NCBI RefSeq assembly: GCF_022430545.2
Contig: NZ_CP092488.2
Location: 434,001 to 498,000 of the forward strand
Direction: 5' to 3'
DNA length: 64,000 bases
Source: Mycobacterium paraterrae
Lineage (GTDB): Bacteria; Actinomycetota; Actinomycetes; Mycobacteriales; Mycobacteriaceae
The notes beneath the pieces were generated by a model. That model saw only the letters and a program-made list of their open reading frames with translations. It was not told the origin of the DNA and searched no databases. Numbering within the stretch: the first letter of the stretch is position 1; each line of letters opens with the position of its first letter. The position numbers and the translations under genes are program-made. Shown piece by piece: positions 32,184 to 40,733 of this stretch.

Positions 32184-34625
32184 TTGGGAGGCACCACGTC
32201 TGATCGCGCGCCCATAGGGACGTCAACTACGAACGCGTCGCCGGCGGCCGGTTTGACGTCTGCCGAGGTTGCGCAACGCGTCGCGGAAGGCAAAGTCAAC
32301 ACAGTTCCCCGCCGGACGACACGCGCGGTGTCCGACATTGTCCGGGCGAACCTCTTCACGCGAATCAACGCAATCCTGGCCGTGCTGTTCATCGTGGTGG
32401 TCGCGACCGGCTCGCTGATCAACGGGCTGTTCGGCCTCCTGATCGTCGCCAACAGCGTCATCGGAATCGTGCAAGAGCTGCGGGCCAAACTGACGCTGGA
32501 CAGGCTGACCATCGTCGGGCAGGCCAAGCCGGTGGTACGCCGCGACGGCCAGGCGCGCGAAGTGCCGCCGGCGGAGGTGGTTTCCGACGATGTGATCGAA
32601 CTCGGGCCCGGTGAACAAATTGCGGTGGACGGCATGGTGGTCCACGATTCCGCGCTGGAGGTCGACGAGTCACTGCTGACCGGCGAGGCCGACCCAGTGC
32701 TGAAAAAGACTGGCGACATGGTGATGTCGGGCAGTTTCGTCGTCGCAGGCAGCGGCGCCTATCACGCCACCAACGTCGGAGGTGACGCGTACGCCGCAAA
32801 GTTGACCCTCGAGGCCGGCGCATTCACCTTGACCAAGTCCGAACTTCAGGCGGGCGTCAACAAGATTCTCGGAATCATCACCTACCTGTTGATACCGACC
32901 GCTTTGCTGATCATCTACACGCAGCTGTTCACGACACACGCCGACTGGCGGCAATCCGTGCTCCGCACCGTGGGCGCCTTAGTGCCGATGGTCCCCGAAG
33001 GCCTAGTTCTGATGACGTCAATAGCGTTCGCCGTCGGCGTGATTCGCCTCGGCCAGCGCCGGTGTCTGGTGCAAGAGTTGCCGGCGATCGAAGCCCTGGC
33101 CCGGGTCAACGTGGTGTGTTCCGACAAGACCGGAACACTGACCGAGAACCGTATGCAGGTCGCAGGATTAGAGCAGCTCGACTCGAGTATCGCGCTCGAC
33201 GCCATTGTCGACGTGTTTGCGTCGCTTGCGGCGCGCGACGCCCACCCGAACGCGAGCATGCAGGCGATCGCTCAGGCATATCCCCATCCGCCGGGTTGGA
33301 CCGTCACTTCGACCGCGCCGTTCAAGTCGTCGACGAAATGGAGTGGATGTTCCTTCGCAAAACACGGCAACTGGATTCTCGGTGCCCCAGACGTTCTCCA
33401 GGAACCCTCATCCGAGGCCGCACAGCAGGCCGAAGCCGCAGGCTCGCAGGGATTTCGGGTACTGCTGCTCGGATCCAGCCCGATTCCCGTCGATCATCCA
33501 GATGCACCGGGTTGCCTTACTCCCGTCGCATTGATCACGCTGCGGCAGCGGATCCGACCGGATGCTCACGCCGCCTTGCGCTTTTTTGCCGAGCAAGGCG
33601 TTTCGGTCAAAATCCTCTCCGGTGACAATGCCGCCTCGGTCGGCGCGGTGGCATCGCTCGCCGGCCTCGACGGACAGACGTGTGACGCGCGGACGTTGCC
33701 GACTGACCTCGACGAACTTGCCGAAACGATGGACCACTACACCGGTTTCGGCCGAGTGCGACCAGACCAGAAGCGTGCGATGGTGCGCGCGTTGCAGCGG
33801 CGCGGCAATACGGTGGCGATGACCGGCGACGGCGTGAACGATGTGTTGGCACTCAAAGACGCCGATATCGGCGTGGCGATGGGGGCGGGCAGTCCCGCTT
33901 CGCGCAGCGTTGCTCAGATCGTGCTGCTGGACAACAGTTTCGCGTCGTTACCAATCGTCGTCAGCGAAGGCCGCCGCGTGATCGGCAATGTCGAGCGGGT
34001 AGCCAATCTGTTCCTCACGAAGACCGTGTACTCCGCGCTGCTGGCCCTGCTGGTAGGACTCTGCGGTGTCGCGGCGCGGTGGTCGGGCTTCCGGTCGCCG
34101 ATGTTCCCATTCGAGCCCATCCAGGTCACCATCGCGGCATGGTTCACCATCGGTGTCCCCGCGTTCATCCTGTCGCTGGCCCCGAACCACGAACAGGCGC
34201 GCCCGGGTTTCGTGCGCCGCGTGGTGACGGCGGCGGTGCCCAACGGCACGGTCGCCGGCGTCGCAACTTTTGCGTGCTACCTGCTGGCATGGCAGGGAAA
34301 CACGGAGGTCTCAATCCGCCAGGTGCAAGCTTCGACCTCGGCGCTGATCACCCTGCTGGTGATCGCGGTGTGGGTGCTGGCAACGGTCGCCCGCCCCTAC
34401 ACCTGGTGGAAGGTGGCCTTGGTCGCGTCGTCGGGTGGGGCGTACCTGGCGATTCTGTGCAGTTCCTTCGCGAGAAGCCACTTGACGATCGATCCGTCGA
34501 ACGTCGCGTTGACCGCCACCGCAGTCGGCATCGGGGTGGCGGGTGCCGCTGTCGTCGAGGCGTGGTGGTGGATGCAGCGCTCGTCGGGCGGGGTCAAGGC
34601 GCACTTGTGGCAGCGATCGGCGTAA
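32184..34625 (+). CDS. CtpE-like P-type cation ATPase
   Basis: 813 aa from TTG at 32184; no ATG or GTG is available near the conserved N terminus (GLTSAEVAQRVAEGKVNTVP), so the start is uncertain. P-type ATPase motifs are ESLLTGEADPV in the actuator domain, MVPEGL in the membrane, the phosphorylated Asp in CSDKTGTLTENRM, KILSGDNAASV, and TGDGVNDVLALKDADIGVAM. About ten membrane segments. Over its length it resembles CtpE (Rv0908), reported as a Ca2+ uptake ATPase, down to FTRINAILAVLF and VLRTVGALVPMVPEGLVLMT. CtpE is not a DosR gene as far as I know; this paralogue has DosR-like boxes upstream. Confidence 0.9.
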   Translation: MGGTTSDRAPIGTSTTNASPAAGLTSAEVAQRVAEGKVNTVPRRTTRAVSDIVRANLFTRINAILAVLFIVVVATGSLINGLFGLLIVANSVIGIVQELRAKLTLDRLTIVGQAKPVVRRDGQAREVPPAEVVSDDVIELGPGEQIAVDGMVVHDSALEVDESLLTGEADPVLKKTGDMVMSGSFVVAGSGAYHATNVGGDAYAAKLTLEAGAFTLTKSELQAGVNKILGIITYLLIPTALLIIYTQLFTTHADWRQSVLRTVGALVPMVPEGLVLMTSIAFAVGVIRLGQRRCLVQELPAIEALARVNVVCSDKTGTLTENRMQVAGLEQLDSSIALDAIVDVFASLAARDAHPNASMQAIAQAYPHPPGWTVTSTAPFKSSTKWSGCSFAKHGNWILGAPDVLQEPSSEAAQQAEAAGSQGFRVLLLGSSPIPVDHPDAPGCLTPVALITLRQRIRPDAHAALRFFAEQGVSVKILSGDNAASVGAVASLAGLDGQTCDARTLPTDLDELAETMDHYTGFGRVRPDQKRAMVRALQRRGNTVAMTGDGVNDVLALKDADIGVAMGAGSPASRSVAQIVLLDNSFASLPIVVSEGRRVIGNVERVANLFLTKTVYSALLALLVGLCGVAARWSGFRSPMFPFEPIQVTIAAWFTIGVPAFILSLAPNHEQARPGFVRRVVTAAVPNGTVAGVATFACYLLAWQGNTEVSIRQVQASTSALITLLVIAVWVLATVARPYTWWKVALVASSGGAYLAILCSSFARSHLTIDPSNVALTATAVGIGVAGAAVVEAWWWMQRSSGGVKAHLWQRSA

Positions 34626-34670
34626 CCATTTACGAAGCGTCGAATACCCTTCGACTCCGGGATCGAGGGG

Positions 34671-35330
34671 TTAGTCGGCAATCTGCACGGCCGCGAGGTC
34701 TTCGCTCTGCCGTTGCGCCTGATCTTTGATGCGTAACAACACTTTCCGGATCAACAGAGCAATGGCGGGCCGCGCAAGTTCGACCACAACAACCTCACCC
34801 GGGTGCCGCAGGCCGACCCGAGCCCGGGCCAACAGCCGCGTATGGGTTGCCGTCTGCGACTGCAGGCGAAATGACCACACCACGTTCGGCAGAGCTGGCG
34901 CGACAGCGCTGAGCACGATGTCACGTTCGGGTGTCACCGCCTCGACCCTGAAGGCCAGCCCGCCACGAAGCCCCATCCAGCCATCGGGCTTGAGACGCAG
35001 GGTGTCTCCGGCCGCTAGCGGCTTCCATTCCCGACCGCTGCGCTCGGATTCGTGCATCCGAAGGCCCGCCATGTTCTCCAGCGCGAATCGGCTGCCACGA
35101 GCGCCGCGTCCCAGCCCCATGCGTAGCAGCAGCGGCCAGACGATCGCCGGCGGCGAATCTATCCATATCGCTTCGGTCACCTGGATAGCCGGCTCACCGA
35201 GCATCTCGTCGCCCGGCAACGGTGCTTTGCACTCGCCTTTGGTGGTTCCCCAGTTGCGGTAATACCGGCGTGCGGCATAGAGCAAAGCCGCAACTACCGC
35301 GATCTTGGTGAATTGAGTCGACGCAGACAT
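34671..35330 (-). CDS. SRPBCC-fold protein with an N-terminal membrane segment
   Basis: 219 aa from ATG at 35330. Residues 8-22 (KIAVVAALLYAARRYY) form one hydrophobic anchor. Residues about 48-195 look like a START/SRPBCC ligand-binding fold: VTEAIWIDSPPAIVWPLLLR, GDTLRLKPDGWMGLRGGLAF, FRVEAVTPERDIVLSAVAP, VVWSFRLQSQTATHTRLLAR. I do not recognise a named member. It is divergent from the USP at 35525; the candidate DosR box at 35363 is 33 bp from its start, so it may be co-regulated. Confidence 0.72.
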   Translation of the reverse strand: MSASTQFTKIAVVAALLYAARRYYRNWGTTKGECKAPLPGDEMLGEPAIQVTEAIWIDSPPAIVWPLLLRMGLGRGARGSRFALENMAGLRMHESERSGREWKPLAAGDTLRLKPDGWMGLRGGLAFRVEAVTPERDIVLSAVAPALPNVVWSFRLQSQTATHTRLLARARVGLRHPGEVVVVELARPAIALLIRKVLLRIKDQAQRQSEDLAAVQIAD

Positions 35331-35362
35331 GACGCCAGTCTGCGCAACTCAGCGCTCTGTCA

Positions 35363-35382
35363 CGAGAGGCTTTGGTCCTCGG
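35363..35382. promoter_or_regulatory. Candidate DosR box between SRPBCC protein and USP
   Basis: CGAGAGGCTTTGGTCCTCGG; on the minus strand it reads CCGAGGACCAAAGCCTCTCG, a near-palindrome GAGGACCAAAGCCTC with the ACCAAAG core also seen at 23117. It is 143 bp before the USP start at 35525 and 33 bp before the SRPBCC start. Confidence 0.6.
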
Positions 35383-35524
35383 TGCCGCTGAAGCCCCAGG
35401 GGCACCGGACGAAAAGGTATCAATACCTTTCAGTTCAGGACCATCTCCTCCTACGTCGGCCTCGCACCGCGCAATAGCGTTGCTGTCGAGAGCCTTTCAC
35501 ATCATCGAGATATCGGGAGATTTG

Positions 35525-36370
35525 ATGCTGGATTCGTTTGCTCCGAAGTCGGTGATTGTTGGTATCGACGGATCGGACGCAGCCATTCGAGCCGCTCAGT
35601 GGGCGGTCGACGAGGTCGCCGACACCGACGTCCCGTTGCGGCTGCTCTATGTGAGGGATTTGAACTCGGGCGCAAGTCGGGCCGAAACTCGCGCAGCGTT
35701 CGAAGCCGGTGAGGCCGCGGTGTACGCCGCCTACGACGCGGTCGTCGCAATGGGCCAAGCGGTGAAAATCGAAATGGAGATCGTCGAAGGCCGTCCGGTG
35801 CCGATGCTGGTCCAAGCCTCGAAGTCGACGCAGCTGATCTGTGTCGGTGACGTCGGGGCTGGCCGGCTATCGCCGGCGGGATTCGGTTCTACCGCTACCG
35901 AATTGATCCAGCACGCGCACTGCTCGGTCGCCGTCGTCCGAGGAGGTATGCCCCATCACGACGAAAAGCGCTCAGTGGTCGCTTATGTCGTCGGATCACT
36001 CGACGACGAATTCGCCGTCCAGCGAGGCTTCGAAGAAGCCGAGCGACGAGACGCACCGCTGGTACTGATGATGGCGTGGCGATCTGGGTTGGAAGACCTT
36101 CAAGACGACGCTGCCCTCACCGAACAGGAACGCCGTAAGCACGACGTATTGGATCATTACGCGGCGCTGTGGAGTCCGCACTATCCTCGCGTGACGGTGC
36201 GCACCGTCGTCAAGTACGGACCGTTCCTCAATTACCTCGCCGACAATGCGGCGTCCGTTCAGGTGGCCGTCGTCGGCGCCACCGCGGTCCACGAGTTGCG
36301 CAAGCTCATAAGTCCAGCCGCCGACCCGGCGTTGCGCCACAGCGATTTCACCGTGATTGTCGCACGCTGA
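35525..36370 (+). CDS. Universal stress protein, second ATP site lost (Rv2028c-like)
   Basis: 281 aa from ATG at 35525 with GGGAG upstream. Domain 1 begins SVIVGIDGSDAAIRAAQWAV and ends ICVGDVGAGRLSPAGFGS, so the ATP motif is kept in altered form (GDVG). Domain 2 has VVAYVVGSLDDEFAVQRGF and ends AVVGATAVHELRKL, with no ATP motif. It is a paralogue of the USP at 29534 (both share IRAA-WAVDE and the lost second site). It closes the dormancy-type block; core genes resume 17 bp later. Confidence 0.87.
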   Translation: MLDSFAPKSVIVGIDGSDAAIRAAQWAVDEVADTDVPLRLLYVRDLNSGASRAETRAAFEAGEAAVYAAYDAVVAMGQAVKIEMEIVEGRPVPMLVQASKSTQLICVGDVGAGRLSPAGFGSTATELIQHAHCSVAVVRGGMPHHDEKRSVVAYVVGSLDDEFAVQRGFEEAERRDAPLVLMMAWRSGLEDLQDDAALTEQERRKHDVLDHYAALWSPHYPRVTVRTVVKYGPFLNYLADNAASVQVAVVGATAVHELRKLISPAADPALRHSDFTVIVAR

Positions 36371-36387
36371 AGAAGGTCCTTGCTCCG

Positions 36388-37350
36388 CTACGGGTGCGCC
36401 AACGCGCGCATGAAGAAGGTCAGGTTGGCGGGTCGTTCCGCCAGCCGCCGCATGAAGTAGCCGTACCATTGGGTGCCGAACGGCACGTAGACCCGCACCC
36501 GATTGCCGTCGGCCGCCAGCCGACGCTGCTCGTCGTCGCGGACGCCGTACAACATCTGGTATTCGAAGTCCGTTGCCGTTCGACCGGTCTCGCGAGCGAG
36601 CAAGGGAACCGCGTCGATCACCGCAGGGTCGTGCGATGCCACCATCGGGTATCCGGGTCCGGCCATCAACAGTCGAAGGCAGCGCAGATAAGCGGCGGTC
36701 ACCGCGGCAGCGTCGCGATGGGCCACCGATGCGGGTTCGTCATAGGCGCCTTTGCACAGTCGAACGCGCGCACCAGAGGCGGCGAACTGCTCGCAGTCAC
36801 CCGGCGTGCGTTGCAAGTAGGCCTGCAGCACGACACCCAGCCATGGAAAGTCGGTGCGCAATTCGGCGGCGATCGACAGTGTCGAATCGGTGGTGGTGTG
36901 ATCCTCGGCGTCCAGCGTGACCCACGCACCGATCCGTTCCGCGCGCTCACAGATCCGGTAGGCGTGTTCGAGCGCAATCTTCTCGCCGTCGTGGTTCAGC
37001 GCCTGTCCCAGCGCCGACAATTTCAGCGACACTTCAAGTGGCCGCACGCCCTCCCGGGTCGCGTCTGGCCGGCGACCCAGCGCGTCGAGGAGATGCAGAT
37101 AAGCCGACACGGTGGCGTTGGCGCCCTCGATGTCGGTGACCTGCTCACCCAGGTAATCGATGCTGACTAGGCGACCCGAATCACGCAGTGCCGCGGCACT
37201 TTCCAGAACGCCCGCCAGAGTCGTGCCGGGTACGAACCGGTGGACGACTTTGCGGGTGACAGATAGCCGTTCGGCGGTGTGCTGCAATCCATGCGAACGA
37301 CTGGCGGCCAGGATCGCCGGCCGCAGCGTCTTGGAAAACAGGCCGGTCAT
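36388..37350 (-). CDS. Proline dehydrogenase
   Basis: 320 aa from ATG at 37350, coupled to the pruA stop by ATGA. FAD-dependent TIM barrel oxidising proline to pyrroline-5-carboxylate, with electrons to the respiratory chain. Visible: VSIDYLGEQVTDIEGANATV, EVSLKLSALGQALNHDG, VTLDAEDHTTTDSTLSI, GVVLQAYLQRTPGDCEQF, RVRLCKGAYDEPASVAHRD, YQMLYGVRDDEQRRL and VYVPFGTQWYGYFMRRLAER, which is the substrate-binding YxxRR region. It corresponds to Rv1188. Confidence 0.94.
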   Translation of the reverse strand: MTGLFSKTLRPAILAASRSHGLQHTAERLSVTRKVVHRFVPGTTLAGVLESAAALRDSGRLVSIDYLGEQVTDIEGANATVSAYLHLLDALGRRPDATREGVRPLEVSLKLSALGQALNHDGEKIALEHAYRICERAERIGAWVTLDAEDHTTTDSTLSIAAELRTDFPWLGVVLQAYLQRTPGDCEQFAASGARVRLCKGAYDEPASVAHRDAAAVTAAYLRCLRLLMAGPGYPMVASHDPAVIDAVPLLARETGRTATDFEYQMLYGVRDDEQRRLAADGNRVRVYVPFGTQWYGYFMRRLAERPANLTFFMRALAHP

Positions 37351-38978
37351 TGCGGCACCATGTGCGGATAGTTGTGGTCGGTTGCCGGAACGAACGTCTC
37401 CTTGATCGAGCGTGCAGAGGTCCAGCGCAGGAGGTTCAGCGCCGAACCGGCCTTGTCGTTGGTGCCCGACCCACGGGATCCGCCAAACGGCTGCCGGCCC
37501 ACCACCGCGCCCGTCGGCTTGTCGTTGATGTAGAAGTTGCCGGCCGCGAAGCGAAGTCGGTTCTCGGCGGTCAACACCGCTTCGCGATCGTCGGCTATCA
37601 CCGCTCCGGTCAGGGCGTAACGCGAGCCGGTGTCGATGATGTCGAGCACGCGGTCGAAATCGTGGTCGGGGTAGACGTAGACCGAAAGGAGTGGGCCGAA
37701 GTATTCGGTGGCGAAGGATTCGTCGGTCGGGTCGTCGGACAGCAGCACCGTCGGACGCACGAAATACCCTTCGCTGTCGTCGTACTCACCGCCGACGGCG
37801 ATCGTGACGCCGGATGTGCTCTTCGCGCGCTCGACGGCCGCGACGTTCTTGGCAAAAGCTCGCCGGTCGATCAGCGCCCCGCCGAAGTTCGTCAGGTCGG
37901 TGATGTCGCCGAACGGCAACTCGGCGGTGGCGGCCAGGAGGTCATCGCCCATCCGCTGCCAGACCGAGTGCGCGATGAACGCCCTCGACGCCGCCGAGCA
38001 CTTCTGTCCCTGATAGTCGAACGCCCCCCGAATCAACGCGGTACGTACCACGTCTGGCCGTGCCGACGGGTGGGCCAGCACGAAGTCCTTTCCGCCGGTC
38101 TCCCCCACCAGTCGCGGATAGCTGTGGTAGCGCTCGATGTTCGTGCCGACCTGCCGCCAGAGATGCTGGAAGGTGTCCGTCGATCCGGTGAAGTGAATGC
38201 CGGCCAGTCGCGGATCCGCCAGTGCCACTTCCGAAACCGCGTAACCGTCACCGGTGACCATGTTGACCACACCAGGGGGCAGACCGGCCGCCTCGAGTAG
38301 CTGCATGGTCAAATACGCCGACAGCGACTGTGTCACCGACGGCTTCCACACCACCGTGTTGCCCATCAGCGCCGGAGCGGTCGGCAGATTCGCCGCGATC
38401 GAGGTGAAGTTGAACGGTGTGATCGCGTAGACGAATCCGTCCAGCGGGCGGTAGTCGCTGCGGTTCCATTCGCCGGGGGCGCTGCGCGGCTGCTGCGCCA
38501 GGATCTGCCGCGCGAAGTCGACGTTGAAACGCCAGAAATCCGCCGTCTCGCAGGAGGCGTCGATCTCGGCCTGGTAAGCGGTCTTCGACTGGCCCAACAT
38601 GGTTGCCGCGGCGATCTTCTCCCGCCATGGGCCGGCCAGCAATTCGGCGGCTCGCAGGAAGACCGCCGCGCGTTCGTCGAATGGCGTTGCTGCCCAGGCT
38701 GTTCGAGCCAAGGACGCCGCTTGGACGGCGGCAGCGGCATCGCGGTGCTGCGCGTTGGTCAACGTGCCGAGCGTGGCCGAGTGTCGATGCGGCTGCACGA
38801 CGTCGACGCGGTCGCCGTCGCCCATGCGGTGGCTGCCGCCGATGACGTGCGGCAGCTCGATCGGGTGATCGGCCAACTCGGCAAGCGCGGTCTGCAGCCG
38901 AGTCCGCTCGGGCGAGTTCGGCGCGTAGTCGTGGATCGGCTCGTTGACGGGTTGCGGAACGTCAGTAATCGCGTCCAT
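37347..38978 (-). CDS. pruA: 1-pyrroline-5-carboxylate dehydrogenase
   Basis: 543 aa from ATG at 38978, the same length as M. tuberculosis PruA (Rv1187, also called RocA). NAD-dependent aldehyde dehydrogenase that turns glutamate semialdehyde into glutamate. ALDH motifs: PFNFTSIAANLPTAPALMGN, GIHFTGSTDTFQ, PRLVGETGGKDFVLAHPSA (catalytic Glu), DYQGQKCSAASRAFI (catalytic Cys), TEYFGPLLSVYVYPD, and the P5C-specific QPFGGSRGSGTNDKAG. First gene of the pruA-PRODH operon, divergent from the PucR regulator. Confidence 0.95.
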   Translation of the reverse strand: MDAITDVPQPVNEPIHDYAPNSPERTRLQTALAELADHPIELPHVIGGSHRMGDGDRVDVVQPHRHSATLGTLTNAQHRDAAAAVQAASLARTAWAATPFDERAAVFLRAAELLAGPWREKIAAATMLGQSKTAYQAEIDASCETADFWRFNVDFARQILAQQPRSAPGEWNRSDYRPLDGFVYAITPFNFTSIAANLPTAPALMGNTVVWKPSVTQSLSAYLTMQLLEAAGLPPGVVNMVTGDGYAVSEVALADPRLAGIHFTGSTDTFQHLWRQVGTNIERYHSYPRLVGETGGKDFVLAHPSARPDVVRTALIRGAFDYQGQKCSAASRAFIAHSVWQRMGDDLLAATAELPFGDITDLTNFGGALIDRRAFAKNVAAVERAKSTSGVTIAVGGEYDDSEGYFVRPTVLLSDDPTDESFATEYFGPLLSVYVYPDHDFDRVLDIIDTGSRYALTGAVIADDREAVLTAENRLRFAAGNFYINDKPTGAVVGRQPFGGSRGSGTNDKAGSALNLLRWTSARSIKETFVPATDHNYPHMVPQ

Positions 38979-39010
38979 GTCTCAGGATCTCAGTGCGAAC
39001 GCCGCATCGT

Positions 39011-39059
39011 CTTGGCTGATCGGACAAGATCGAAGTGCTTGGCTAGTACGATCGGACAA
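39011..39059. promoter_or_regulatory. Direct repeats and -10 element in the pruA/PucR divergent promoter
   Basis: Two copies of a bipartite repeat: CTTGGCT (39011-39017) directly followed by GATCGGACAA (39018-39027), and CTTGGCT (39038-39044) followed, five bases on, by GATCGGACAA (39050-39059). The GATCGGACAA copies start 32 bp apart, about three helical turns, a layout common for PucR-type activators. TACGAT at 39047-39052 fits a mycobacterial -10 (TAnnnT) placed so that transcription would begin at or next to the regulator ATG (39061). Confidence 0.55.
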
Positions 39060-39060
39060 C

Positions 39061-40647
39061 ATGGACGTCGGAGGAGTGCGGCTCGGCCAACTCCTGCTGG
39101 CCCTGGATACGACAGTCGCCCGGCTGATCGAAGCGCCCCGGGGCCTCGACCTGACCGTCGCCTCGGCCGCGCTGATCGACGCCGACGACGTGAGGCTCGG
39201 AGTGGGGCGAGGCGCAGATTCGGCCGACGTGTTTTTCCTTGTCGGCGTCGCCGACACCGAGGCGCAGCACTGGATCGATCGTGGCCCGGCCCCGGTCGCG
39301 ATCTTCGCCAAAGAACCCTCCCCAGCGCTGATAGCTCGTGCGGTCGCGACCGGCACGGCGGTGGTGGCCGTCGATCCCCGGGCCAGGTGGGAGCGGCTCT
39401 ATCGCTTGGTCGACCACGTCCTGGAACACCACGGCGATGCCGAGAACGACTCCGGCACCGATTTGTTCGGGCTGGCGCAGTCCCTGGCCGACCGGATCCA
39501 CGGCATGGTGAGCATCGAGGACCAGCAATCCCATGTGTTGGCCTATTCGGCGTCCAATGACGAGGCCGACGAGTTGCGGCGGTTGTCTATCCTCGGTCGC
39601 GCCGGGCCGCCCGAACACCTCACCTGGCTAGGCCAGTGGGGCATTTTCGACGCGCTGCGCGCCGGCGGCGACGTGATACGCGTTCCCGAGCGACCCGAGT
39701 TGGGACTGCGACCGCGGCTCGCGGTGGGCATCCACCAGCGAAGCGTCGACGACCGTCGAGCCCCCGCGTTCGCGGGCTGTATCTGGGTGCAGCAGGGGTC
39801 GATGCCGCTGGCCGACGATGCCGAGGAGATGTTGCGCGGCGCCGCGGTGCTGGCCGCCCGCATCATGTCCAGGCTCACCGCCAAGCCGTCGATCCAGGTT
39901 CTGCGTGCCCAACAACTACTCGGGCTGGCCGACAGCGGACCGGTCGATCTGGCCACAATCGCGCGCGAGCTCGGTGTGGTCGCCGACGGTCAGGCCGCAC
40001 TGGTCGGATTCGACGTCGTCGACACCACCGAGTCAGCCCGGTCCGACCGGCTAGTCGATGTTCTTGCGCTCAGCGCCAACGCTTTTCGCGCCGACGCACA
40101 GGTCGGCTCACGCGGGTCGCGGGTATATGCGGTGTTTCCGCAGACCACCAAGCGGTCGTCACTGCAATCCTGGATCCGCGGCACGATCGGCGCGCTGGAT
40201 TCCGAGCTGAATGTGCGGCTTCGGGCGGTGCTCGCCGCGCCGTTGGCCGGGCTGAACGGGCTGGCGTCGGTCCGGGCGGACATCGACCGGGTACTCGATA
40301 GTGCTGAGCGCCATCCTGATTCGTTCCCAGCGGTGACATCGCTGGCCGAAGCCCGAACGACGGTTTTGCTCGACGAGATCGTCACGATGGTGGGCGCCGA
40401 CGAGCGGCTGGTCGACCCACGGGTCCGGCAACTACAGGCTCGCGACCCAATGCTGACCCACACGTTACGGGTGTATTTGGATGAGTTCGGCGACGTCGCG
40501 AGCGCGGCCCAGCAGTTACATGTGCACCCCAACACCGTGCGCTACCGGATCCGGCGGATCGAGACGATCCTCACATCGTCGTTGGACGACCCCGATGTCC
40601 GGTTGCTGCTGTCGCTGGCACTTCGGGTCGCCGAACGCGCCTCGTAA
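39061..40647 (+). CDS. PucR-family activator of proline catabolism (Rv1186c/PruC-like)
   Basis: 528 aa from ATG at 39061 (MDVGGVRLGQLLLALDTTVA). N-terminal sensory region, central GGDEF-like/PucR domain (from about residue 290, ELGVVADGQAALVGFDVVDT), and a C-terminal HTH_30: THTLRVYLDEFGDVASAAQQ then LHVHPNTVRYRIRRIETIL. Position and sequence match Rv1186c, whose M. smegmatis counterpart PruC was described as an activator of pruA-putB. There is no ribosome binding site before the ATG, and a -10-like TACGAT sits nine bases upstream, so the mRNA may be leaderless. Confidence 0.9.
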   Translation: MDVGGVRLGQLLLALDTTVARLIEAPRGLDLTVASAALIDADDVRLGVGRGADSADVFFLVGVADTEAQHWIDRGPAPVAIFAKEPSPALIARAVATGTAVVAVDPRARWERLYRLVDHVLEHHGDAENDSGTDLFGLAQSLADRIHGMVSIEDQQSHVLAYSASNDEADELRRLSILGRAGPPEHLTWLGQWGIFDALRAGGDVIRVPERPELGLRPRLAVGIHQRSVDDRRAPAFAGCIWVQQGSMPLADDAEEMLRGAAVLAARIMSRLTAKPSIQVLRAQQLLGLADSGPVDLATIARELGVVADGQAALVGFDVVDTTESARSDRLVDVLALSANAFRADAQVGSRGSRVYAVFPQTTKRSSLQSWIRGTIGALDSELNVRLRAVLAAPLAGLNGLASVRADIDRVLDSAERHPDSFPAVTSLAEARTTVLLDEIVTMVGADERLVDPRVRQLQARDPMLTHTLRVYLDEFGDVASAAQQLHVHPNTVRYRIRRIETILTSSLDDPDVRLLLSLALRVAERAS

Positions 40648-40733
40648 ATGTGCGCGGAGTCGTGCAACAGTTATGTTCAGCGTGACGGTAAATGAAAGAG
40701 GGGCAACATTTTTCCGTCAGCTAAGCTGCGCTG

